Shown here piece after piece: positions 1 to 5,862 of a DNA stretch of 9,086 bases. Every line of letters begins with the position of its first letter. Position 1 is the stretch's first letter. Under the pieces are notes generated by a model. The model was not told the origin of the DNA, ran no database searches, and worked only from the letters and a program-made list of their open reading frames with translations. Where the stretch lies: contig DASUZP010000144.1 in the NCBI GenBank assembly GCA_036376775.1, positions 1 through 9,086 on the forward strand, in the 5' to 3' direction. Position numbers and translations under genes: made by a program. The stretch is from VRUE01 sp036376775. GTDB taxonomy: Bacteria > Actinomycetota > Thermoleophilia > Solirubrobacterales > 70-9.

Positions 1-425
1 GGCGAGAGCCGCATCGAGCAGACGAAGGTGACCGGGCGGGGCTCGCGCCGCAGCGCCTTGGCGATGCCGGTGCCCGCCTGGTGCAGGGCCAGGTCCAGCG
101 CCGCTGCCTCGAAAGCCCAGCGCCGGTAGCGGCGCGAGACCTCGCGCTGCGGCTCGGCGGGGAAGGTGTCGACGCCGCCGATGAATTCGCAGAACTCGCC
201 CAAGGTCGCGTAGCCGGTCAGGTCGAGGACCGCGCCGGCGTCCTGCAGGGCGACGTGATCGAGGGCGTCGTAGGTGACGTCCTCGCCGAGTCCGTCCTCG
301 CCGCCGCCCCAGAGGTGAATCACGGTGCTGAGGCGTTCGAAGCCGGGGGTCTGGTACTCGAGCGGCTGCAGCTCGTAGCCCTCGATCTCAAGCGGAAGGC
401 CGGCCAGTAGGTCGAAGGTCGACAT
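1..425 (-). CDS. Enolase-superfamily-like protein, N-terminal part (runs off the left edge)
   Basis: The frame is read on the minus strand from an ATG at 425-423 and stays open for 141 codons to the window edge, so the C-terminus is missing. The protein begins MSTFDLLAGLPLEIEGYELQ. It continues with a strand-rich stretch (FERLSTVIHLWGGGEDGLGE, then DVTYDALDH) and a helical stretch containing RRYRRWAFEAAALDLALHQAG, followed by REPRPVTFVCSMRLS. The TVIHLWGGGEDGLGEDVTY part and the AALDLALHQAG helix resemble the N-terminal capping domain of mandelate racemase/muconate-lactonising/o-succinylbenzoate-synthase-type enzymes, where the barrel would follow. The metal ligands and catalytic lysines would lie beyond the edge, so no substrate can be proposed. 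No good Shine-Dalgarno sequence is seen before the ATG, and the repeat element begins only 17 nt upstream of it. The gene is divergent from the FAD oxidoreductase. Family assignment is from recalled similarity; the reading frame itself is well supported. Confidence 0.68.
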   Translation of the reverse strand, partial: MSTFDLLAGLPLEIEGYELQPLEYQTPGFERLSTVIHLWGGGEDGLGEDVTYDALDHVALQDAGAVLDLTGYATLGEFCEFIGGVDTFPAEPQREVSRRYRRWAFEAAALDLALHQAGTGIAKALRREPRPVTFVCSMRLS

Positions 426-442
426 CGACGGGGAGTCTAGGG

Positions 443-574
443 GGACGGCGGGAGTCGCCTCGCCGAGTGCCCACCACCGCCCCTTGGGCGGTGGAATCCG
501 GTGCCGCTTCGCGGCCCAGGACCACCCTGCCGGGGCCGCTTCGCGAGGCATCGTCGAGGCGACTCCCGCCGTCC
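443..574 (-). repeat. Structured repeat, copy 1 (long inverted repeat with two inner 15-mers)
   Basis: A perfect 20-bp inverted repeat encloses 92 nt: GGACGGCGGGAGTCGCCTCG at 443-462 and its exact reverse complement at 555-574. Read on the minus strand, the interior holds GCCTCGCGAAGCGGC (549-535), 19 nt, then GCCGCGAAGCGGCAC (515-501). The second 15-mer contains a 5-bp stem with a three-base loop (GCCGC/GCGGC, 503-515 on the plus strand). A further perfect 9-bp hairpin with a CTT loop lies at 474-494. The element fills most of the gap between two divergent genes, starting 17 nt from the left gene's ATG and ending 16 nt before the right gene's ATG. A second copy in opposite orientation lies at 2131-2263. 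It may be a small non-autonomous mobile repeat, a structured RNA or a DNA-folding site; the sequence does not decide which. Confidence 0.8.
474..494. other. Perfect 9-bp hairpin inside repeat copy 1
   Basis: CCACCGCCC (474-482) is followed by CTT and then the exact complement GGGCGGTGG (486-494). It sits in the part of repeat copy 1 between the second 15-mer and the outer arm. The corresponding stretch of copy 2 (2202-2238) has only a 4-bp GCGG/CCGC stem (2213-2216 with 2219-2222), so this hairpin is not strictly conserved between the copies. No U-tract follows on either strand, so it does not look like a classical intrinsic terminator. Confidence 0.6.
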
Positions 575-590
575 TGTCACACTCGCGGCA

Positions 591-2087
591 ATGAAGCACA
601 GCGCCCATGGCTACTGGCTGGAGGAGGCTGGTCAGATTGTGCCGATGCCGGAGCTGGTGGGGGAGCGGAAGGCCGATGTAGTTGTGGTCGGCGGGGGGTA
701 CACGGGGATGTGGGCTGCTTGGCAGGTCAAACGGCTCGAGCCGGAGGCTCGGGTTGTCTTGCTTGAGAGTGAGGTCTGCGGCTATGGGCCGAGCGGGCGA
801 AATGGGGGGTTCTGCAACGTGATGTGGTTCTCGCTGCCCAACATGCGGCAGCGGTGGGGGGATGCTGGAGGGCTGGCCGTGGCGCAGGCGTCGCGCGACG
901 CGATTGCGGGGATCGAGTCGTTCTGCCGGGAGCAGGAGGTCGAGGCCTGGTTTCGCCGCGGCGGCTACCTGCAGGTCTCGACGGCGCCGGCCCACGACGG
1001 GACCTGGGACGAGGCGGTGGCGGCATGCCGCGAATTGGAACGAGGGCCGGCGGGCGGCTGGGCGACCTCCGATGGCGGGAGCGGAGCGGAGGTCGATGCG
1101 CCCGTTCGGGTCTTGGGCCGAGAGGAGGTCGCCCGGCGTTGCGCCTCGCCGGCCTTTCGTGGGGCGGCCTTCTACCGCGATGCGGCGATCGTGCAGCCGG
1201 CCCGTCTCGCCCTTGGCCTGCGCGAGCGCCTGCTCGGCGCCGGCGTGGAGCTCCACGAGCACTCCTCCGTGCGTCGTCTCACCGCGGACTGGAGCTTTGT
1301 CCCCCCTATTAGGGGGGAAAGTGTCCAGCATCGGGCGGGAGGCGGGGTTGTCGCCGAGACCGACGGTGGCACGGTGCGGGCGGGCGCCGCGGTGGTCGCC
1401 ATCGGCGCCGTCGCCAAGGCGCCGGGCGCGCCGTTGCGCAACGCCCTCACCGTCACCTCTTCCCACATCGTCCTCACCGAGCCGGTTCCCGATTTGCTCG
1501 AGCAGATCGGCTGGACGGGCGGCGAGTGCATCACCGACAGCCGCGCCCTGATCGACTACTTCCGCACCACCCCGGACGGCCGTATCGCCTTCGGCTGGGG
1601 CGGCGGCCGGATTGCGATGGGCGCGCGCCTGCACGGCCGCTCCGAGCTCGACCGCGAGGTGGTCGAAGCAGCCGCGGCGCGCCTGCGCGACTACTTCCCC
1701 GGCCTTGCGGGCCGCCGCCTCACCCACGCCTGGGGCGGCCCGGTCGACGCCTCGCCCACCCACCTACCGATCGTCGTGCCGCTGCGCGGCGGCAACACCT
1801 ACGCCGCAGCCGGCTACACCGGCAACGGCGTAGGCCCCTCCTACATGGTCGGCCGAACCCTCGCCTCGCTAGCTCTAGACCGCCGCGACGAGCATTCGCG
1901 TCTGCCTTTCATCGACCCGACGCCCCAACGCGTCCCGCCGGAGCCCTTCCATTGGCTGGGCGGCGAAGTCATCCGGCGAGCACTCGTAGCAAAGGAGGAG
2001 GCCGAGCTTGCCGACCGAGCTCCGAATCCCGCCAGCTCCCTGATCAGCAAGCTCCCCAAGCTGGTCGGCTTCCACATAGGCCGCTGA
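591..2087 (+). CDS. FAD-dependent amine oxidoreductase, DAO family (PuuB-like)
   Basis: This 498-residue protein is a probable flavin-dependent amine or amino acid oxidase/dehydrogenase. The N-terminus (HGYWLEEAG, then ADVVVVGGGYTGMWAAW) has the dinucleotide-binding fingerprint G34-x-G36-x-x-G39, with Glu59 ending the second strand to hold the FAD ribose. GPSGRNGG (about 66-73) is typical of the gamma-glutamylputrescine oxidase (PuuB)-like branch. The C-terminal GNTYAAAGYTGNGVGPSYM (about 401-419) is the second flavin contact. The ATG at 591 is preferred over an upstream in-frame ATG at 501 because the upstream 30 residues are arginine-rich low-complexity sequence encoded by the repeat, and because YW shortly before the GxGxxG strand is the usual start in this family. 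No clear Shine-Dalgarno is seen. Residues about 233-251 look like an inserted loop encoding a palindrome (see 1300-1318). Its substrate is not shown by the sequence; an amine linked to the nearby catabolic genes is plausible, but it lies outside their operon. Confidence 0.85.
   Translation: MKHSAHGYWLEEAGQIVPMPELVGERKADVVVVGGGYTGMWAAWQVKRLEPEARVVLLESEVCGYGPSGRNGGFCNVMWFSLPNMRQRWGDAGGLAVAQASRDAIAGIESFCREQEVEAWFRRGGYLQVSTAPAHDGTWDEAVAACRELERGPAGGWATSDGGSGAEVDAPVRVLGREEVARRCASPAFRGAAFYRDAAIVQPARLALGLRERLLGAGVELHEHSSVRRLTADWSFVPPIRGESVQHRAGGGVVAETDGGTVRAGAAVVAIGAVAKAPGAPLRNALTVTSSHIVLTEPVPDLLEQIGWTGGECITDSRALIDYFRTTPDGRIAFGWGGGRIAMGARLHGRSELDREVVEAAAARLRDYFPGLAGRRLTHAWGGPVDASPTHLPIVVPLRGGNTYAAAGYTGNGVGPSYMVGRTLASLALDRRDEHSRLPFIDPTPQRVPPEPFHWLGGEVIRRALVAKEEAELADRAPNPASSLISKLPKLVGFHIGR
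1300..1318. repeat. C6/G6 palindrome inside the oxidoreductase gene
   Basis: TCCCCCCTATTAGGGGGGA forms a near-perfect palindrome: six C pair with six G around TATTA, with a further T-A pair outside. It is translated in frame as the V-P-P-I-R-G part of a loop (about residues 237-242). It lies between RRLTAD and VVAETDGG, which would read smoothly as one hairpin loop without it. The neighbouring codons favour C or G at third positions, whereas this stretch has ATT, TTT and AGG codons. That fits, but does not prove, an inserted short palindromic repeat. Confidence 0.55.
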
Positions 2088-2130
2088 GCCAAGCAATCTG
2101 TACTTGCGTGTGAAGTTTGGGCTCAGGAGA

Positions 2131-2263
2131 GGGCCGGGGTCGCCCTGGGGGAGCCTCGCGAAGCGGCGCACCGGCGAGTGTCTCTTGCCGCGAAGCGGCA
2201 CAAACATCATGAGCGGAGCCGCAGGCGAAGCGAATCTGGGCTCCACCAGGGCGACCCCGGCCC
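2131..2263 (+). repeat. Structured repeat, copy 2 (inverted relative to copy 1)
   Basis: The arm GGGCCGGGGTCGCCCTGG (2131-2148) is exactly complementary to 2246-2263. The stem continues after one mismatch (2149 with 2245) through 2150-2155 paired with 2239-2244, giving 24 of 25 paired positions. The interior holds GCCTCGCGAAGCGGC (2153-2167), 19 nt, and GCCGCGAAGCGGCAC (2187-2201), exactly the two 15-mers and spacing of copy 1. TGCCGC/GCGGCA (2186-2191 with 2195-2200) is a 6-bp stem with a GAA loop. A weaker third relative, GCGAAGCG, is at 2225-2232. The element occupies most of the gap between the convergent oxidoreductase and UspA genes, 43 nt past one stop and 12 nt past the other, so a role in ending transcription from both sides is possible, although no U-tract is present. 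Confidence 0.8.
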
Positions 2264-2275
2264 CTGCCCTACCAG

Positions 2276-2689
2276 CTACGCCGGAACGACGAGCACAGGC
2301 CGCCCGGTCTGGTGCAGCAACTTGTAAGGGGTCGAGCCGAGGATCGCCCCTTTCAGCGGCCCTTTGCCGGCCCCGCCGACGACGATCATCCGCGCGTCGC
2401 GCTGCTGGGCGATGTCGAGCAGCGCCTCCGCCCCGCGCTTCGGCACCAGCTCGTAGCTGACCTCGACCCCGTCGGTCTGCACCTGCTGCCGGGCCTCCCC
2501 CATCAGCTTCTCGCCGAATTCCTCGATCGCCTCCTCGTGTTCGGCGATCTCGCCGCCCCAGATTCCCGGCGGTGAGTAGCCGAAGACGAGCGCGACGTCG
2601 TCGCCCAGGCTCTTCGCCAGCTCCACCGCCCGAGCGAGCGCCGCTTTGCTCGAGTCCGACCCGTCGTATCCGACGACTATCGAGCCCAT
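2276..2689 (-). CDS. UspA-family universal stress protein, ATP-binding type
   Basis: This is a complete 137-residue single Usp domain, the usual length. It opens with MGSIVVGYDGSDSSKAAL, the first strand and Asp-containing loop, and ends with GRPVLVVPA, the dimer-interface strand. The ATP-binding signature G-x2-G-x9-G-S is perfect at G105, G108, G118 and S119, so the protein should bind ATP (as the MJ0577-type members do) rather than belong to the non-binding UspA subgroup. The ATG at 2689-2687 is preceded by GGAGAG at a suitable distance, inside the end of the permease gene. Only 1 nt separates the permease stop from this start, so the two are very likely co-transcribed and translationally coupled. 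Usp domains are often found beside or fused to transporters, so a role in sensing energy state for the permease is an attractive inference but untested. It ends just before repeat copy 2. Confidence 0.93.
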   Translation of the reverse strand: MGSIVVGYDGSDSSKAALARAVELAKSLGDDVALVFGYSPPGIWGGEIAEHEEAIEEFGEKLMGEARQQVQTDGVEVSYELVPKRGAEALLDIAQQRDARMIVVGGAGKGPLKGAILGSTPYKLLHQTGRPVLVVPA

Positions 2690-2690
2690 C

Positions 2691-4244
2691 TCAGCTCTCC
2701 CCTCCGGAGGCGATGCCGCCGCTCGCCGGTTCGGATTCGCCCTCGAGGAAGCCCGCTGGGGCGACCTCGGTCCGCTTGCGGAAGAACGCCGGCATCGCCC
2801 GCCACTGCACCGCCATCAGGATGAAGCCGAGGACGAGGAAGAAGATCGCGATCACCAGCGGCGGACCGAGCCCGAACCAAGAGTTGCCCGATTCGGAGTT
2901 GGCCGGATCCGCCAGTTCGATTCCGTTCTTGATCAGCAGGTAGAAGAGGATCGCGGCGCCGAAAGCGGGCCCGAGGCCGACGAAGAGGAAGTTCTTGACG
3001 CTGCGCAGCAGCTCGTGGCGGTAGTAGATCGCGCAAGCGATCCCGGTGAGGCCGATGTAGAAGGAGATCATCAGGCCCAGCGCCGCCAGGGAGTCGAAGA
3101 GGATGTCTTCGCTGACCAGGGTCAGGCCGACGTACCAGACGACCGACGCGGTCCCCATCGCGATCGTCGAGACGTGGGGAGTGAGGAAGCGGGGATGGAC
3201 CCTGCCGAGACTCTTCGGCATTGCCTTCGACCGGGCCATCGAGAGCGTCGTGCGCGCCGTCGGCAGAATCGTCGTCTGGGTCGACGCCGCGGCCGAGGAG
3301 AGCACGGCGATGATCAGGATCTTGTCGAGCGGCGAGCCGAACACCTCGGTGCCGAGCGCGCTCAGCACGTCTTCCTGATTGGTGACCAATTGGTCGACGC
3401 CGGCATAGGCCTGGGCGGCGACGGCGACGATCAGGTAGATGCCGAGCAGGATCAGGGTGCTGACTACCGTCGCCCGCCCGGGAGCCTCGTCGGGGTTCTC
3501 GGTCTCCTCGTTGACGGTGGCCGTCGTGTCCCACCCCCAGTAGATGAAGACCGCCAGCAGCAGGCCGGCCGAGAGCTCGCTCGGGCTGAGGCTGAACGGG
3601 TTGATCCAGGAGAGGCTCGGGTCGATCGAGCCGGCCGGGGCGCTGCCTGCGTAGACCTTGACCAGCGCAACCACGGCGAAGGCTGCCAGGGTGACGATCT
3701 CCGCCGCCAGCAGGCCGACCTGGGTTCGTGCCGAGAGCTCGATTCCGATCAGCACGATCGCGGTCATGATCACGATCCAGAGCACGCCGACCACGGTCAC
3801 CGCCGCAGTCGACGCCGCGGCTGAGTCCCAGCCGAAGAGGAGGAAGGTGTAGAGGCCGGCGATCTGGGCCAGGTTGGCCATCACGATGATGTCGGCGACG
3901 ACGATCGTCCAGCCGGCGATCCAGCCGAGCTGCGGGCCCATCGCCTTGGTCACCCAGGAGAAGCTCGTGCCGCAGTCCGGGTCGGCTTTGTTCATGTAGT
4001 AGTAGCCGGCGGCGACGAGGAACATGGGGACGAAGGCGAGCAGCAGGATCGCCGGCGACTGCAGCGCGACGGCGGCGGCGATGAAGCCGAGGGTCGCGGC
4101 GAGGCTGTAGCCCGGCGCGGTCGAGGCGACCCCGATCACGACGCTGGAGACGAAGCCGATCGCGTTCTTCTTCAGACCCTTGTCGCCGCTGCTCGGTACG
4201 CGGGCGGCTGCGGGAGCGGGAGCGGGCACGGCAGCGTTCTCCAT
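2691..4244 (-). CDS. APC-family amino acid/polyamine permease
   Basis: A 517-residue, highly hydrophobic protein with about 12 predicted membrane segments by eye, between a short Ala/Pro-rich cytoplasmic N-terminus and a hydrophilic C-terminal tail. TM1 (about residues 28-55) contains the unwound GVASTAPGYSLAAT stretch typical of substrate binding in the APC fold. DPDCGTSFSWVTKAMGP precedes TM3. The cytoplasmic loop after TM6 (about 235-260) carries WGWDTTATVNEETENP and then DEAPGRA, a signature of a common actinobacterial APC subgroup. The likely job is proton-coupled uptake of an amino acid or amine; substrate cannot be read from sequence. The start ATG (4244-4242) has no clear Shine-Dalgarno, but the basic/small N-terminus leading to GLKKNAIGF is sensible. 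It is divergent from the aminotransferase and followed at once by the Usp gene, so it probably supplies substrate to the catabolic run. Confidence 0.9.
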   Translation of the reverse strand: MENAAVPAPAPAAARVPSSGDKGLKKNAIGFVSSVVIGVASTAPGYSLAATLGFIAAAVALQSPAILLLAFVPMFLVAAGYYYMNKADPDCGTSFSWVTKAMGPQLGWIAGWTIVVADIIVMANLAQIAGLYTFLLFGWDSAAASTAAVTVVGVLWIVIMTAIVLIGIELSARTQVGLLAAEIVTLAAFAVVALVKVYAGSAPAGSIDPSLSWINPFSLSPSELSAGLLLAVFIYWGWDTTATVNEETENPDEAPGRATVVSTLILLGIYLIVAVAAQAYAGVDQLVTNQEDVLSALGTEVFGSPLDKILIIAVLSSAAASTQTTILPTARTTLSMARSKAMPKSLGRVHPRFLTPHVSTIAMGTASVVWYVGLTLVSEDILFDSLAALGLMISFYIGLTGIACAIYYRHELLRSVKNFLFVGLGPAFGAAILFYLLIKNGIELADPANSESGNSWFGLGPPLVIAIFFLVLGFILMAVQWRAMPAFFRKRTEVAPAGFLEGESEPASGGIASGGES

Positions 4245-4426
4245 GATGACTACGACGGTACGGCGTACGCTGCTTTTTTGGCAAGTTGCAAATGTCCCAA
4301 ATTGAAGCCAGGGCCTTGTACTTTTCGTACAACGGTTCCGAGATGACTTGACCCAATGAACACTTGAATGCGAGAGTCGAGCGAGCTAGTTTTGTCCAGA
4401 ACGTCGTAGGCGAGAGGAGAAAACGC
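4245..4426. promoter_or_regulatory. Divergent promoter region between permease and aminotransferase
   Basis: This 182-nt non-coding stretch is clearly less GC-rich than its surroundings, especially 4270-4335 (a run of six T at 4274-4279, then AAATGTCCCAAATTGAAG). It must hold promoters for the permease-usp pair and for the aminotransferase. A weak possible plus-strand promoter is TTGAAT (4364-4369), 17 nt, TAGTTT (4387-4392), but the -10 match is poor. Short GTAC palindromes occur at 4258-4261 and 4265-4268 in addition to the larger operator candidate at 4316-4332. Confidence 0.6.
4316..4332. promoter_or_regulatory. Candidate operator, TTGTAC-N5-GTACAA palindrome
   Basis: TTGTAC (4316-4321), TTTTC, GTACAA (4327-4332) is a perfect 6+6 inverted repeat with centre-to-centre arm spacing of 11 bp, about one helical turn, as expected for a dimeric regulator. 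It lies about 72 nt upstream of the permease start and about 95 nt upstream of the aminotransferase start, so one site could serve both. The PucR-family regulator encoded two genes away is the natural candidate ligand, by inference from proximity only. Confidence 0.5.
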
Positions 4427-5851
4427 ATGGCCATTGCGTCCCAATCCAGCGGAGCTGTGGACACCAGCCTCCAGCAGTTGGCGATGCGACATCTCTGGAT
4501 GCATTTCTCGCGGATGGGCTCATACGGGCCCGACCACGAGATCCCGATCATCGCCCGCGGCGAGGGCTGCTACGTCTACGACGAGCACGGCAACCGCTAC
4601 CTCGACGGCCTCTCGGCGCTCTTCTGCGTCAACGCCGGCCACGGTCGCGCCGAGCTCGGCGAGGCGGCGGCACGCCAGGTCGAAGAGCTCGACTTCTACA
4701 CGCTGTGGAGCTACGCGCATCCGCGCGCGATCGAGCTGGCGGCGCGGATCGCCGCGCTCGCCCCCGGCGACCTCAATCGCGTCTTCTTCACCTCCGGCGG
4801 CTCGGAGGCGGTCGAGTCGGCGCTGAAGCTGGCCCGCAACTACCACCGCATCCGCGGCAAAGGCCAGAAGCACAAGACGATCGCCCGCGAGATCGCCTAC
4901 CACGGCACCTCGCTCGGCGCCCTCTCGGCGACCGGCATCACCGAGCTGCGCTCCCAGTTCGAGCCGCTCGCCCCGGGCGGCTGCCATGTGCCCAACACCA
5001 ACACCTACCGCTGGCCCGAGGACCGCCACCCGCTCTGGGCGGCAAACGCGATCGAGGAGCGGATCGTCTTCGAGGGCCCCGAGACGGTTGCCGCGGTGAT
5101 CCTCGAGCCGGTTCAGAACGCCGGCGGCTGCTTCGTCCCGCCGGACGGCTACTTCAAGCGGGTGCGCGAGATCTGCGACCGCTACGACGTGCTGATGATC
5201 TCCGACGAGGTGATCTGCGCCTTGGGTCGCCTCGGCCACTACTTCGGCTGCGACCGCTTCGGCTACGTACCCGACATCGTCACGATGGCGAAGGCGCTGA
5301 CCTCGGCCTACGCGCCGATGGGGGCGATGGTCGTCTCCGACCGGATTGCCGAGCCGTTCATGGAGGGTACGGAGTCCTTCGCCCACGGCTTCACCTTCGC
5401 CGGCCACCCCCTCGCCTCCGCGATCGCGATGGCCAACCTCGACGTCTTCGAGCGCGAAGACCTCTGCGGCCACGTGCTCGCCAAGGAGGGCGAGTTCCGC
5501 CAGATGCTGGAGACGCTGCACGACCTGCCGATCGTCGGCGACGTGCGCGGCGCCGGCTTCTTCCAGGCGATCGAGTTGGTCAAGGACAAGGAGACGAAAG
5601 AGAGCTTCGACGACGAGGAGGCCGAGGACCTGCTGCGCGGTTATCTCTCCGGCGAGCTCTACAAGCGCGGTCTGATCTGCCGCGCCGACGATCGCGGCGA
5701 CCCGGTGATCCAGCTGGCGCCGCCGCTGATCGCCGACACGGAGCAGTTCGAAGAGATCCACGACGTGCTGCGCGGTGTGCTTACGGACGCCTGGGAGCGG
5801 GTCCGAAGCCAGGCCGGCGGCGCGGCGGGCTGGAGTCCGAGGCGCGGCTGA
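4427..5851 (+). CDS. Class III (omega-amino acid/amine) aminotransferase, PLP-dependent
   Basis: A 474-residue fold-type I PLP enzyme of the usual family length. Visible hallmarks are LDGLSALFCVNAGHG near the N-terminus, the phosphate-binding SGGS at 123-126 (FFTSGGSEAVESALKLAR), YHGTSLGALSATG, ILEPVQNAGG, the cofactor-ring Asp260 in SDEV, and the Schiff-base Lys289 in TMAKALTSAYAPMGA. GFTFAGHPLA supplies the phosphate-contact threonine. The family moves an amino group from an omega-amine (GABA, beta-alanine, putrescine, taurine) to pyruvate or 2-oxoglutarate. An alanine dehydrogenase two genes downstream makes pyruvate the more likely acceptor here. The ATG at 4427 has AGGAG at 4415-4419, seven bases away, and is preferred over an upstream TTG-initiated extension. 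The regulator gene follows after 11 nt. Exact donor substrate is not determined; the product call is firm only to family level. Confidence 0.93.
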   Translation: MAIASQSSGAVDTSLQQLAMRHLWMHFSRMGSYGPDHEIPIIARGEGCYVYDEHGNRYLDGLSALFCVNAGHGRAELGEAAARQVEELDFYTLWSYAHPRAIELAARIAALAPGDLNRVFFTSGGSEAVESALKLARNYHRIRGKGQKHKTIAREIAYHGTSLGALSATGITELRSQFEPLAPGGCHVPNTNTYRWPEDRHPLWAANAIEERIVFEGPETVAAVILEPVQNAGGCFVPPDGYFKRVREICDRYDVLMISDEVICALGRLGHYFGCDRFGYVPDIVTMAKALTSAYAPMGAMVVSDRIAEPFMEGTESFAHGFTFAGHPLASAIAMANLDVFEREDLCGHVLAKEGEFRQMLETLHDLPIVGDVRGAGFFQAIELVKDKETKESFDDEEAEDLLRGYLSGELYKRGLICRADDRGDPVIQLAPPLIADTEQFEEIHDVLRGVLTDAWERVRSQAGGAAGWSPRRG

Positions 5852-5862
5852 TAGGCACGCTG

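Noticed and set aside
501..590. Upstream ATG extension of the FAD oxidoreductase
   Set aside because: The 30 extra residues are encoded by the structured repeat, are arginine-rich and precede the expected family N-terminus.
443..2263. Idea that the two inverted repeats are the ends of a composite transposon carrying the oxidoreductase
   Set aside because: No transposase gene lies between them, each copy is itself a complete fold, and no flanking target duplication was seen; independent copies of a repeat family are simpler.
2646..3824. Long plus-strand open frame antisense to the permease
   Set aside because: Charged low-complexity translation typical of the antisense of a hydrophobic GC-rich gene; no recognisable start or motif.
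4364..4426. Upstream TTG extension of the aminotransferase
   Set aside because: The ATG at 4427 has a well-spaced AGGAG, and the extension lies in the AT-richer promoter region.
2677..4551. Long minus-strand open frame (624 codons) overlapping the permease
   Set aside because: The translation is rich in Arg/Asp/Gly with no domain pattern. It is a +1 shadow of the permease, which has clear membrane segments.
4520..5761. Antisense open frame across the aminotransferase
   Set aside because: Val/Asp/Leu/Arg repetitive composition; it mirrors the codon bias of the real gene, which has all PLP-enzyme motifs.
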